From CAVVAL01 sp963740215 (GTDB taxonomy: Bacteria; Actinomycetota; Actinomycetes; Mycobacteriales; Cryptosporangiaceae): a DNA stretch of 64,000 bases. The DNA lies in the NCBI GenBank assembly GCA_963740215.1, contig CAVUDJ010000016.1, positions 62,001 through 126,000 of the forward strand, in the 5' to 3' direction. Of this stretch, positions 46,570 through 55,805 are shown piece by piece. Every line of letters starts with the position of its first letter. The stretch's first letter is position 1. The notes beneath the pieces were generated by a model, which had not been told where the DNA came from, ran no database searches, and saw nothing but the letters and a program-made list of their open reading frames with translations. Both the position numbers and the translations under genes were made by a program.

Positions 46570-48623
46570 AACTGTCACATCGGCCATGCGACCGCGACTG
46601 CGCGACGGCGTCTACTGGGCGCCCACCGACGACGGCGGAATGCTGGTCTACGGGTGCCGCGGCCGCGTGACGCTGGGCGGCGGCGACATGCGGCAGTGGT
46701 TCGAGCGGCTCACCCCCTTCCTGGACGGCACCCACTCGGTTGGCCAGCTCACGCGGAGCCTGCCCGAGGAGCGTCGGGACAAGGTCGAGAACCTGCTGAC
46801 CCTGCTCCACCGACACGGCGTGGTGCAGGACCTCGACCGCGCCGAGCCAGCCACGCTAGGCGAGGCCGATCGGCGGCTCTACGTCGAGCAGCTCGCGTAC
46901 CTGACCGCGCTGACCGATGGTGCCGAAGCCCGGTTCGCACGGCACCGCGACATCAACGCGCTGGTGATGGGCTCCGGCGCGGCGCTGCTGCCGCTGGCGG
47001 AGGCCACGCTGCACAGCGGTGTTCGCCGCGTCGAGATCGCCATCACCGGCGGTCCCGACGCCGAGTCGGCTCGCCTCCTCGGGCTGCTGCGCGACGCGCA
47101 CGGTCGGGATGCCAGCCGCAGCATGACCATTCACATTCCCGACCGTGGCGAGCTGTCGAGTCTGGTCGCGGGCGCCGATGTCGTCCTCCACATCACGGAT
47201 GCCCTCGCACCCGACCTGGACGAGCTCTGCGCGCGGCACAGCACCCTGCTGTGCCAGGCGGTCCTGCAGGGGAACGAGGCGTGGTTAGGCCTGTTCAGCC
47301 CGTCGTCGGGTCGGGGCTCGTCCTGGGACGCCGCGAGGCGCCGGCTGAACGCCGCCGCCGTCACCGACCTCAGCCCGGGCAACGCAGGCACGGGAAATTC
47401 AGGCGGTACTCCCCGCCGACCGCTCGACGATGGCGATCGTCGCGAACATGCTGGTGATGCGGCTGTTCAGGCACACCACCGGTGTCGAAACGCTGGACGG
47501 CACGACCGTGCTGCGGGTGGACGCGGCGGGGCTGTCGACGAGTGTCCACACGTTCTCGGCGCACCCACTTGCCCTGTCCGCAACACCGCGCAGCGCCGAG
47601 CAGTTCCGGGAGCAGATCGCTCAGCTCGAGGCCGGGCCCGAAATGAGCGAGGCGGACTTCTCGCGGGCCTCCGCCGCTCTCGTCGACGAGCGGATCGGCA
47701 TCCTCACATCGCTCGGCGAGCGCGATCTCGAGCAGGTCCCGCTCTGGGTCACGCAGGCACGGACCTCCGATCCCGTCGGGCTGCTCGCGGCCCGCGGAGT
47801 GTCCGGAGTGGTGCACGGTGCCGCCCTGGACTTCACCGATGCCCGCCACCGGGCCGCCCGCGCCGCGCTCGAGCTGTACGCGTCGGCGATGCTGGACAGC
47901 CGGCTGCTCCACCCCGCCGAGGAGCCCAGGCAGGGTGGGCGGGGAGCGCTCTGGGGTTGGCGGCTCGACGGCGGTGGGCCGCGGCTGGTTCCCCTGATGG
48001 CCGTCTTCGACGCGACGAGTATCGACGGGGCGTCCCCGCTCCCCGCCGGGGTGGCGTCAGCAAACACGTGGGCCGCCGCGGTGGAGACCGGGCTCCTGCG
48101 CTGCTACGAGACGATGGCGGCCGCGGACGCCTGCGTCGCCGACGCGCCCTTCCGTTCGGTCGACCTGGACGGGGCGCAGCTGGACGAGACGGGGCGCCGG
48201 CTGCTGGAAATCCTCCGGATCGCTCGGGCCCGGGTCACTGCGTACGACATCACCGGCCCGCTCGGAGTGCCGGCGTACGCGCTGTACCTCGGTGACCGGG
48301 CTGTGGCCCACACCACCGGCTGGACCGACGCGGATGCGCTGCGCACCGGCCTCGAGCGCGTGGCGCTGGCTCACCAGGCCGCCACCGCCGAGCAACCCGA
48401 CTACTGGCCGCCATCGGTCCCCGCGCTGCCGGCGGCGGTGCGCGGCGGCTGCGACCTCGACAGTCGCGCACGGGCGCCGTTCCTCGACCACCCCGACCGC
48501 GTCACGCAGCTGGCCGCGGCGATGACCGAGCGCGGAGCCACGCCGGTTGCCGTGCCCCTCGACCACGATCCCGCGCTCGAACCGGTTCTCCCATACGCCG
48601 TTCGAGTCGTGATCGCACCCTGA
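46562..48623 (+). CDS. Leader-binding Ocin-ThiF-like protein 2 (TbtF-like), split by a frameshift near 47390
   Basis: From the GTG at 46562 one frame encodes SAMRPRLRDGVYWAPTDDGG, QWFERLTPFLDGTHSVGQLT and the Rossmann-like half up to about 47380. The family sequence then resumes in a different frame (REIQAVLPADRSTMAIVANM, LVMRLFRHTTG) and runs to the stop at 48623 with WVTQARTSDPVGLLAARG and a final VRVVIAP. The joined product is about 687 residues, comparable with TbtF-type F proteins and with the 584-residue homologue at 55806-57560. A single indel between about 47375 and 47405 explains the split. It presents the leader to the cyclodehydratase, so if the break is real, cluster A may be inactive or may depend on protein 1. 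Confidence 0.82.
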
Positions 48624-48642
48624 CGCACGGAGGACCGAGACC

Positions 48643-49758
48643 ATGCAGACGCCCGTCTGGCGAGCCGCCCACGTCTACTACTACGACGACGACAAGGACG
48701 GCCTCATTCTGGACGCCGTCCGGCCGCTGCTGGGCGAACTGACGCCGCACGTCGACCGGGCGTACTTCGTCCGGCACTGGCGGCGCGGCCCGCACCTGCG
48801 TATACCGATGCTCGCCACACCGGATGCCTTCCGTTCGATCGTCGAGCCGGCGGTCGCGGACGTGATTGGCGCGCATCTCGCGACGCACCCGTCGAGGGCG
48901 GCGCTGCCGCCGGAGGACACGCTCTTGCCGATGCACCAGCGGCTGGCCGAGCTGGAACGCGACGCCGGGCCGCTGCGCCCGCTCGCGCCCGACAACACGA
49001 TCAGCTGGGAGCCGCACGACAGGCGGCTCGAGGTCCTCGGTGGCGACGCGGGCGCCGACCTGCTCGCCGAGTTCTACGCTGGCACCAACGACCTCGTGTT
49101 CCGCATGATCGAGCAGGCGCGTACCGGCCGCAGCGTCGAGGCGCTTGGCCTGGCACTCATGCTGGCGGTTGCCCACCGGTTCTTCGGCGACCCGCCCTCG
49201 CTCGGCCACGGGTTCATCTCGTTCCGCTCGCACGCCGAGGCGTTCCTGCACTCGTCCTCCGACCCGCAGCGCATCCGAGCGAGCTTCGACCGGCAGTACG
49301 CGACCAACCAGCGGGCGCTGACCGCACTGGTCGGTGCGGTGGTTCGGACGTTGGACGAGGCCACCGACGAGGTTCCCTTCGTCGGCGAATGGATCGAGGT
49401 GATGCGCCCGTTCTGGGTCAGGTCCTCGGAACTGGTTGCCTCGGCCGGGGCCGCGGTGCCTGCCGACTGGGACCCGGCCGGCGCCAGCCCGATGCACCGG
49501 ATGATGGGCGAGAGTGCGGCCTTCCGCTCGCTGATCTTCGAGGACCCCGCATTCCAGCGGTACCGACTCGTGCTGAACTACACCTACTTGCACATGGCGC
49601 GGCTCGGAGTCATGGGCTATGCCCGCTATCGGCTCTGCCACCTCGCGGCCAACGCCGTCGAGGACGCGCTCGGGGTGGACGCGGCAGAGACCGTGCGGAC
49701 GTTCATCGCACAGAACTCCGCGACCCCCGCGCACGCGGGGGAATGGAACGCCAGCTGA
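48643..49758 (+). CDS. Thiopeptide-type SpaB_C-like protein, probable glutamate elimination enzyme (TbtC-like)
   Basis: This 371-residue protein has VYYYDDDKDGLILDAVRPLLGEL, YFVRHWRRGPHLRIPM and SFRSHAEAFLHSS, and ends with NYTYLHMARLGVMGYARYRLCHLAANAVEDALG. These are the landmarks of the elimination/cycloaddition fold. The HxxFRSHAEAFL segment is typical of TbtC-type elimination proteins, so it probably removes glutamate from glutamylated Ser to give dehydroalanine, leaving the 39585-40643 protein as the cycloaddition enzyme. GGAGGACCGAGACC precedes the ATG. It is the last gene of the rightward cluster A operon. Confidence 0.85.
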   Translation: MQTPVWRAAHVYYYDDDKDGLILDAVRPLLGELTPHVDRAYFVRHWRRGPHLRIPMLATPDAFRSIVEPAVADVIGAHLATHPSRAALPPEDTLLPMHQRLAELERDAGPLRPLAPDNTISWEPHDRRLEVLGGDAGADLLAEFYAGTNDLVFRMIEQARTGRSVEALGLALMLAVAHRFFGDPPSLGHGFISFRSHAEAFLHSSSDPQRIRASFDRQYATNQRALTALVGAVVRTLDEATDEVPFVGEWIEVMRPFWVRSSELVASAGAAVPADWDPAGASPMHRMMGESAAFRSLIFEDPAFQRYRLVLNYTYLHMARLGVMGYARYRLCHLAANAVEDALGVDAAETVRTFIAQNSATPAHAGEWNAS

Positions 49759-50346
49759 GACCCACGAACGGGAGGCACGGTCTCCGGCGCGCAATTACCT
49801 CGAATGGCGCCGAGCCATTCGGTTGTTCCACGGAATGGGAAAGCTACTCCTGGTAGCCGTGACGTCACTCGACGTGGGGGGCCATTTGTAGTGCCCGATC
49901 GTGCAGGATGTCCCAAGGGACTACAAATCTCGTGGTTGTCCCCATATAGTAGCTTTGCTAACGATATCGACGTGCACGGGGTGAGGTTCGAGTCGATGGT
50001 AGTTGAGTCGCATATTCGTCATGAGTTCGTTCGCGGAGTAGTCGCTGTTCGTCGACTGCCCATGAGCCGCGAAAATCGCATCTACTTCTTCCGGTAGAGC
50101 GGTCTTTCGTTTGCCATGGTTTCCATGCAAACGATTGTGCTCGCCATTTTTCGGTAGCGGACGTGGCGCCGTTCTGCGCGTAAGGCGGTAATTCGCGTCA
50201 GATAAATTGCGCCGCTCTTCGTCCGGCCCGTCGGTTGTAGTCCTGGAACACACAAGGAAGGTCACCGCTCGCATAGGCGAAAACAGCAGGTTCAGTATGT
50301 GGTTATTCCATGGGGGAATATCTTGTTTCACGATTTCAAGGGTGCA
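49759..50346. other. Intergenic region with a 9-base inverted repeat, separating clusters A and B
   Basis: No gene is recognised in these 588 bases, which are locally less GC-rich than the genes. ATTTGTAGT (49884-49892) and ACTACAAAT (49920-49928) form a perfect inverted repeat with a 27-base spacer, a possible operator. GCAGTG near 50344-50349 is the start region of the regulator that follows. Confidence 0.55.
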
Positions 50347-50832
50347 GTGAAGTTCGTACGATGGCCCGTCGAAGAGCAACTTCGCCGTCGCTACAAGGAC
50401 GAAGGAGTGCCACGCCTGCTCGTCGTCGAGGGCGGCGCCGAGCCGCCGGTCTGCAGTGATCCACAGGAGGACTGGGTTCGGGCTCCGATATCGAGACCTG
50501 ACCTGGACGCGAGAGTCAGGACGTTACGGTACCGGGCGTATGGCCGGAAGACGCCTCGGCTCGACGCGACGGGGACGCTGTACTTCGACAACCAATCGGT
50601 CACGGTCTCGAGCACCCAGTTTGAGCTGATGGAGTTGTTCGTGGAGCGGTTCGGCGAGGTCGTCTGCCGGAACGAACTCGAGAACAGGCTCGCTGGACGG
50701 GACTCTGGCGCCACGCGCAACTCGCTGGACCTGCACATCATGCGGCTTCGGCGGCGGCTCAGTGCGGTGAACCTGGCGATCAGGACCGCGTGGGGCCGGG
50801 GCTACATACTGGAGCCGCAGACTGGCGAGTGA
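50347..50832 (+). CDS. Winged-helix (Trans_reg_C-like) regulator, cluster-situated
   Basis: This 161-residue protein has an N-terminal region MKFVRWPVEEQLRRR, VPRLLVVEGGAEPP and a C-terminal OmpR-type winged helix (VTVSSTQFELMELFVERFGE, NSLDLHIMRLRRRLS, IRTAWGRGYIL). It lacks a receiver domain. This architecture recurs next to thiopeptide and azole-peptide clusters. The GTG at 50347 is preferred because AAGGGTGCA precedes it; an in-frame GTG at 50299 would add 16 residues. It is placed to regulate cluster B, or both clusters. Confidence 0.82.
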   Translation: MKFVRWPVEEQLRRRYKDEGVPRLLVVEGGAEPPVCSDPQEDWVRAPISRPDLDARVRTLRYRAYGRKTPRLDATGTLYFDNQSVTVSSTQFELMELFVERFGEVVCRNELENRLAGRDSGATRNSLDLHIMRLRRRLSAVNLAIRTAWGRGYILEPQTGE

Positions 50833-51079
50833 CGTCGAGGGGAATGGCGCCACTCCGCCAGGTCGCGCCCGACCCTGCGCACGCCCTCGGTGCCCTCCTC
50901 GAAGTCGACGAGGAGGGCACCGGTCTCGCCGAATTCCGTGCCCAGCGCGAATTCAGCGTATCGACATCGATTTCACCGTCGATATTCCAGAGCGTCGCGC
51001 CGTTGTTCGACACGTCGGGTGCTGAGCGCTGCGCCAGCCACCTGGCTTCCTCCGCTGGCGAAACACCCAGAGAAAGCAT
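50827..51079 (-). pseudogene. Frameshifted relic of an NRPS starter condensation domain
   Basis: On the reverse strand from the ATG at 51077-51079 the frame reads SPAEEARWLAQRSAPDVSNN and GATLWNIDGEIDVDTL, closely parallel to the start of the NRPS at 8516 (TAAQEAVWIAQEFAPDLPNN, VTLWDVEGDLDV). Similarity continues in a second frame (GETGALLVDFEEG, VGRDLAEW against VARDPDAW) and returns to the first (AIPLDVT against PFCLDVS), so at least two indels have occurred. Only about 85 residues of a 430-residue domain remain. GGGGAGATG still precedes the ATG. The relic abuts the end of the cluster B regulator. Bases 51080-51597 show nothing recognisable apart from the protease ribosome site. Confidence 0.75.
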
Positions 51080-51597
51080 GCAAACATCTCCCCGTGAAAG
51101 GTGTAACCCACAAGATCACGTAATACGACACAGCTTGGTGCCGAGGCGATGGGTGGTCAAGATCGCCTGAAAGACCTAGGCCAGACGTCCGTCCGGCCTA
51201 CCCGCCGCGCCGCGATTCGGCCGCTGTGATCACGACACGCAGCTGTCGTGCTGTAAGTGCACCGGAACGAGGCGCGCGGCGGACTCCAGGTCGACGGGTC
51301 CTGATCAGAACTTGGTTCGGGAGTAGCCCGTCAGCGAGGCATGGCGCTGGCCAGTGGGGCGGGCGCGGTCGCGACGAGCACGGCCGCGAGCACCGCGATC
51401 CCGGTGAGCTGCCGGGTGATCCCGGGGCGGCGCAGTCCCTTTCCTATTCCTTTCCTCCTCAATTCGGAATCACTACACCAGCCATCACGATTTACGTGGA
51501 CCGGCGATCCAGGTAAGAAAGAATTTCGAAAGAAATCGAGAAAGTAGCCGGAAAGAGGCTCCGGCACCCTCGCTGTCGAGGAGAGGAAGCAAGCATC

Positions 51598-52647
51598 GTG
51601 TACAGCGAACGACGACCCAGGTCCCGTGCGATTCCGCGGTTCCGCACGGCGATGCCGCTGATGGCCGCCGCCCTGGCGCCGATTGTCGCGCTCGCCCTCG
51701 GTACGCCGGTGAGCGCGCAGCCTATGGACGGCGCGGCGAACGCCGGAGGATCCATCCCCGTGGGCCAGATCGACGATCTCAGTACGTCGATCAGCGGTGA
51801 CGGGAAGGTGGCATCGGCACCCGCGGCCGCCGATGGCCGACAGGGCATGTCGAGCTACCCGGGGGACGGCAAGCCGGGCGGTGACGGGGCGTCGCACGAT
51901 GCGGACAAACTCCCGATCCAGGACCCGCAGGAGAAGCCGGGGATCGGCGTGCTGACGGTGTTCCAGCCGGACGACCGGACCCGCATCGATCCCACGACGA
52001 CCTTCCCCGCCAGCGCCACCGTCTGGTTGACCCGCACGGACGCGAACGGCACCCGTCGCTGGTGCTCGGGTTGGCTGTATGCGGCGAACATGGTGGCCAC
52101 CGCGGGGCACTGCGTCCACGGGGGCAAGGGCCGCAACTGGGTACCGACGCACGAGCTACGGATCTGGCCGGGCCGCAACGGCACCTCCGCGCCCTACGGC
52201 TCGTGCACGGCGCAGCAGATCTACTCGGTGAAAGGCTGGGTCGAGAAGGGCCAGCCCGAGTACGACTACGGCGCGATCAAGCTGAACTGCACCGTGGGCA
52301 ACAGCACGGGCTGGTACGGCTGGTGGTGGCAGAGCGCGAGCCTGGCCGGCACCGCCGCCACGATCAGCGGCTACCCGTTCGACAAGGAGGACGGCACACT
52401 GTGGACGCATCCGTCGAGGATCGACACGGCGACGGATCGACAGGTGCACCACTTCATCGACACCTGGCACGGCAACAGCGGGAGCCCGATCTTCCAGCAG
52501 CGGCCACCAGGCAGCAATTACTGCACCGGCAACTGCGTGATGGGAATCCACGCCTACGGTTCCGACCAGTACCACCCGCGGAACGCCGGCACGCGGATCG
52601 TCGAACGAGTCGGTGACAACCTGCGCCTGTGGCGGGACCACGGCTAG
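51598..52647 (+). CDS. Secreted trypsin/V8-like serine protease
   Basis: This 349-residue secreted protease has an Arg-rich N-terminus, the hydrophobic segment MAAALAPIVALALG and a likely cleavage after PVSA near residue 42. An acidic, Gly-rich propeptide follows to about residue 95. The chymotrypsin-fold domain has VATAGHC (His171), YDYGAIKL (Asp223) and GNSGSPI (Ser294). It resembles extracellular Glu-specific endopeptidase-like proteins. GAGGAGAGGAAGC precedes the GTG at 51598. It lies just before precursor B, so extracellular leader trimming is conceivable, but such proteases are also common outside clusters. Confidence 0.9.
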   Translation: MYSERRPRSRAIPRFRTAMPLMAAALAPIVALALGTPVSAQPMDGAANAGGSIPVGQIDDLSTSISGDGKVASAPAAADGRQGMSSYPGDGKPGGDGASHDADKLPIQDPQEKPGIGVLTVFQPDDRTRIDPTTTFPASATVWLTRTDANGTRRWCSGWLYAANMVATAGHCVHGGKGRNWVPTHELRIWPGRNGTSAPYGSCTAQQIYSVKGWVEKGQPEYDYGAIKLNCTVGNSTGWYGWWWQSASLAGTAATISGYPFDKEDGTLWTHPSRIDTATDRQVHHFIDTWHGNSGSPIFQQRPPGSNYCTGNCVMGIHAYGSDQYHPRNAGTRIVERVGDNLRLWRDHG

Positions 52648-52656
52648 CACCTCCCG

Positions 52657-52683
52657 GCGGCTCGACGACGTCCCTCGAGCCGC
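52657..52683. terminator. Hairpin terminator after the protease gene
   Basis: GCGGCTCGA (52657-52665) pairs with TCGAGCCGC (52675-52683) around a 9-base loop. The remaining spacer to 52832 contains the promoter region for precursor B, with no motif assigned. Confidence 0.65.
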
Positions 52684-52832
52684 GCACGTGGCAACTTTCT
52701 GCCGTGCTCGCACAGATGGCTTGTCAGTCCATCACGGAAAGACCTAATTTCGAATACAACCGGCATCAGTAGATGTCGGCTGTGGTATGGCGTGGCCATA
52801 CCTGCACTCATTCATGTCAATAGGAGGAAAGA

Positions 52833-53024
52833 ATGCGTTCTGGGAGTCAGCTCAGTTATTCCGGATTCGACATGGGCAGCATGGGTGATCTCAACCTCGA
52901 TGGTCTCACCGTGACGCACATGCGCGACGTAGCCGCCATGGGCGCGGCGGGTGACGGCCCGATGGCCGCCTGGCCGACGACGTGCAGCAGCTGTAGCACC
53001 AGCTGCTGCACCATCACCGACTAG
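52833..53024 (+). CDS. Cluster B precursor peptide (azole/dehydroamino-acid RiPP)
   Basis: This 63-residue precursor has AGGAGGAAAGA directly before the ATG. The leader contains FDMGSMGDLNLDGLTVTHMR, a DxLxLDGLTVTxMRD pattern seen in thiopeptide-like precursors, followed by DVAAMGAAGDGPM. The C-terminal region AAWPTTCSSCSTSCCTITD is the likely core, with five Ser, three to five Thr and four Cys available for dehydration and azole formation. The exact leader-core boundary is not evident (after GAA or after GPMAA). It lies 80 bases upstream of its LanB gene with a hairpin between them. Confidence 0.9.
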   Translation: MRSGSQLSYSGFDMGSMGDLNLDGLTVTHMRDVAAMGAAGDGPMAAWPTTCSSCSTSCCTITD

Positions 53025-53066
53025 GTTCGGCAACCCATTTCACTTGTGTTGTCTACATACCGCCAG

Positions 53067-53086
53067 CGGTGGCGTGCCCGCCACCG
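53067..53086 (+). terminator. Hairpin between precursor B and the LanB gene
   Basis: CGGTGGCG (53067-53074) pairs with CGCCACCG (53079-53086) around a 4-base loop. It is positioned like the hairpin after precursor A and may attenuate read-through into the enzyme genes. Confidence 0.6.
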
Positions 53087-53103
53087 TCGCGGGGAGTAGG
53101 TGG

Positions 53104-55794
53104 ATGAAGGTGACTCACCTCCTCCCAGCGGCCGGCTCGGGTTCGCCGCCGCTGCCGGCCGTCTGGGCGTCGACATCGGACTGGTCCCAGCACGACGTAG
53201 AGGTTGCCCCCTACGCCGTCGTACGCCTGTCGGCCCTGGAATATCCGCAGGAGGCGCCGCAGTCGGCGGGATTCCGCCGCCTGTGGCGCCGCCTCACGGC
53301 GAGCGAGAGAACACTGCGCGAGCTGGCCGGACCGCTCGCCGACGCGCTCTACGAGAGCCAGCACGAGCACGCGACGGAGTTCCACCGGCGCGTCGTGCTA
53401 CCGATCCGCCGCGACGTCCACAACGGCCGGGCGCCACGAGCGGCGGTCCGCGCGACGCTGGACGACCTGAGCGCGCGCGTGCCGCTGTTGGCGCGGTGGC
53501 TGGACGTGATCGACGAGCGCGAGATATGCCGCGCCGAGCTGCAGACCGTGACGGCCGAGGGACTTGCTGGTGACCGCCAGGTCCTGAGCGCGCTGTGCGC
53601 CGCCGAGCCACTGCGTCGTGCGGTCGCATTCACCAGCCAGGACCTCTTGCGCGGCCTCGACAGGGCGGCGGAGCACGGCGCGCACCCGGACGCCCGCGGC
53701 CGTAAGGCCGAGCCGAACGTGCTGCGATATGCGTTACGGGCCAGCAGCAAGACGAGTCCACTCTCGTGGTTCACCTACGTCGGCTGGGGGGAGTGGAGCT
53801 CCGGTTCTGGCGATGAGTTGCCTACCGCGGCGCCGACACCGCACAGCCGCGTCAACAGCGCCATCAGCATGCACCTGCTGCGGCACATCCTGGCGGTCCC
53901 CGGCCTGCGTGATCGGGTGCCGCACCGGTTGGCACCCGCGATGAGCGTCGTTGAGGACAGCGTCGGATATCGGCGTGACGTCCCGATCACCCTCACGCGG
54001 ATGCTCGCCGCGCGCGAGGATCAGGTGACCCTTCCGGCTACGCCGCCGCTGCGGATGGTCCTGGCCGTGCTCGCGAAGGCCGGGCCGGTCGGTGTGACGC
54101 CCGAGCACTTGTGCGAAGAGCTGGCCACTCGCATACCGGGCGACCGGGAAGGTGCTCGGTCGGCCGCCGCCCAGTACATCGACCGGTTGCTGGGCGAGCG
54201 GCTCCTCGTTCCCCTCGAGCCGGTCTGCGCCCAACGCGACGACATGCTCGCCGCCCTTGCCACCTGGCTCCACGATCACGGTCGCGAGGAGCTGTCGAGC
54301 GAGTTGCGAGCGATAACCGACGAGAGCCGGCGATTCGCCTCAGCGCCGGCACAGGAACGCCCCGGGGCGCTCCGCGGGCTGGCCGACCGCTGGGCGCGGA
54401 CGCTCGCCGCGGTCGGTACCGAAACCGGCGAACCGGCCGCCGTCACCGAGGACGTCGTGATCGACCGGCGGGCGACGCTCGGCCGGCGACACGGCGAGCA
54501 GGCCCGCACCGACCTTGTGCGCCTAGCGCCACTGGCCGAGCTGTTCGACTCCAATGCCGTGCTGCGCCGGTTGATCCGCGACCAGGTCGTGGCCCGTTGG
54601 GGGCCGGGTGGGCGCTGCCGGCTGGCAGACCTCGTGACCGACTTCGAGCGGCTGTTGGCGTCCGTGACCTCCATCGGCACCGACGGAACCGTCGCGCCCG
54701 ACGCCGACGCGTCCGGCCCGTTACCGGCCGAGCTGCGTGACCTCGCGCGGCTCCGGCGCGACGTCACCGACGCCGTCTGGGCCAGCCGTTCCTCTGACGC
54801 CGACGAGGTCGAGCTCCCGGGCCGTGTGCTGGCCGAGGCCACCGCGGCACTGCCCGCCTGGCTGCTGGCGCGCCCGGCCTCGTACTCGTACTTCGTCCAG
54901 CCGTTTCACCGCGGCGACCGAGTCGCCTGGTGCATCAATCACGTGTACTGCGGCTGGGGCCGCTTCGGTAGCCGGTTCCTGGACCTTCTGGACCGCCGAG
55001 CGGCATCGGAAGTGGCCGCACAGCTCGGCCGGTTCCTCGGCGCCGAGCGGATCGCGCAGTACCGCCCGGCGGCCGGCTTCAACGCCAACCTGCACCCGCT
55101 CCTCGTCGCAGACGAGGTCGGCGAGGATCCCGCCTGGGCCAACGTCCTCGTCGACAAGCTGGAGCTGGTCCACGACCTCGCCACCGACCAGGTGCGCATC
55201 CGGTTCGCCGACACCGGGGAGGCGCTCAACGTCCTCTACCTCGGCTTCCTCGCACCGTTCATGCTGCCCGACCGGCTGGCGCCGCTCTTCCTCGACCTGA
55301 CCTCCGGCCGGACCTCGCTGACGCACCTCGCCCCCCGGGAGACCGTCGACGTGGACGGGCATCGGGTCACCCGTCGCGCGCGACTGCGCTATCGCGACGT
55401 CGTCATCGCACGTCGCGCCTGGACCCTGGACGAGACGACGGTGGAGGCGCTGCGCCTGGATCTCGAACGCGACGAGGACGTGCCGGCGGCCGCCGCCGCG
55501 CAGTGGGCGGCTCGGCTCGGCCTGCCGGAGGCGCTCTTCGTCACGAACGCGCTCGGCAGCCAGCCGCGTGGTCTCGCGGATTACCTGCGCCTGCTCCAGC
55601 AGCCGAAGCCACAGTACGTCGACCTGGGCAGCGCGCTGCACCTGCGGTGCCTCAGTCGGCTGCTGGTCCGGCGCGCGGGTGGCCTGCGTCTGGAGGAGGC
55701 GTTGCCCGTTCCGGGCACCGGTCCGGTCGGCCGGCGAGCGGTGGAGTTCGTTGTCGAGACCTACCGCGCGCGGCGAGATCGCACTAACGCTTAG
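53104..55794 (+). CDS. Cluster B split LanB dehydratase, glutamylation domain
   Basis: This 896-residue Lant_dehydr_N protein has KTSPLSWFTYVGWGEW, DLARLRRDVTDAVWASRS, the YFVQPFHRGDRVAWCINHVY segment, and the C-terminal RRAWTLDETTVEALRLDL with PKPQYVDLGSALHL. It would glutamylate Ser/Thr of precursor B. It is clearly a different paralogue from the cluster A enzyme. The ATG at 53104 follows GGGGAG; an open frame from 52951 would run antisense-like through the precursor end and is rejected. The stop is 11 bases before the next GTG, with AGGAGG between them. Confidence 0.92.
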   Translation: MKVTHLLPAAGSGSPPLPAVWASTSDWSQHDVEVAPYAVVRLSALEYPQEAPQSAGFRRLWRRLTASERTLRELAGPLADALYESQHEHATEFHRRVVLPIRRDVHNGRAPRAAVRATLDDLSARVPLLARWLDVIDEREICRAELQTVTAEGLAGDRQVLSALCAAEPLRRAVAFTSQDLLRGLDRAAEHGAHPDARGRKAEPNVLRYALRASSKTSPLSWFTYVGWGEWSSGSGDELPTAAPTPHSRVNSAISMHLLRHILAVPGLRDRVPHRLAPAMSVVEDSVGYRRDVPITLTRMLAAREDQVTLPATPPLRMVLAVLAKAGPVGVTPEHLCEELATRIPGDREGARSAAAQYIDRLLGERLLVPLEPVCAQRDDMLAALATWLHDHGREELSSELRAITDESRRFASAPAQERPGALRGLADRWARTLAAVGTETGEPAAVTEDVVIDRRATLGRRHGEQARTDLVRLAPLAELFDSNAVLRRLIRDQVVARWGPGGRCRLADLVTDFERLLASVTSIGTDGTVAPDADASGPLPAELRDLARLRRDVTDAVWASRSSDADEVELPGRVLAEATAALPAWLLARPASYSYFVQPFHRGDRVAWCINHVYCGWGRFGSRFLDLLDRRAASEVAAQLGRFLGAERIAQYRPAAGFNANLHPLLVADEVGEDPAWANVLVDKLELVHDLATDQVRIRFADTGEALNVLYLGFLAPFMLPDRLAPLFLDLTSGRTSLTHLAPRETVDVDGHRVTRRARLRYRDVVIARRAWTLDETTVEALRLDLERDEDVPAAAAAQWAARLGLPEALFVTNALGSQPRGLADYLRLLQQPKPQYVDLGSALHLRCLSRLLVRRAGGLRLEEALPVPGTGPVGRRAVEFVVETYRARRDRTNA

Positions 55795-55805
55795 GAGGCG
55801 GGTAC

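Noticed and set aside
49804..50097. Forward frame of 97 codons in the spacer between clusters, considered as a third precursor
   Set aside because: No ribosome site, no Cys/Ser/Thr-rich C-terminus and no family resemblance.
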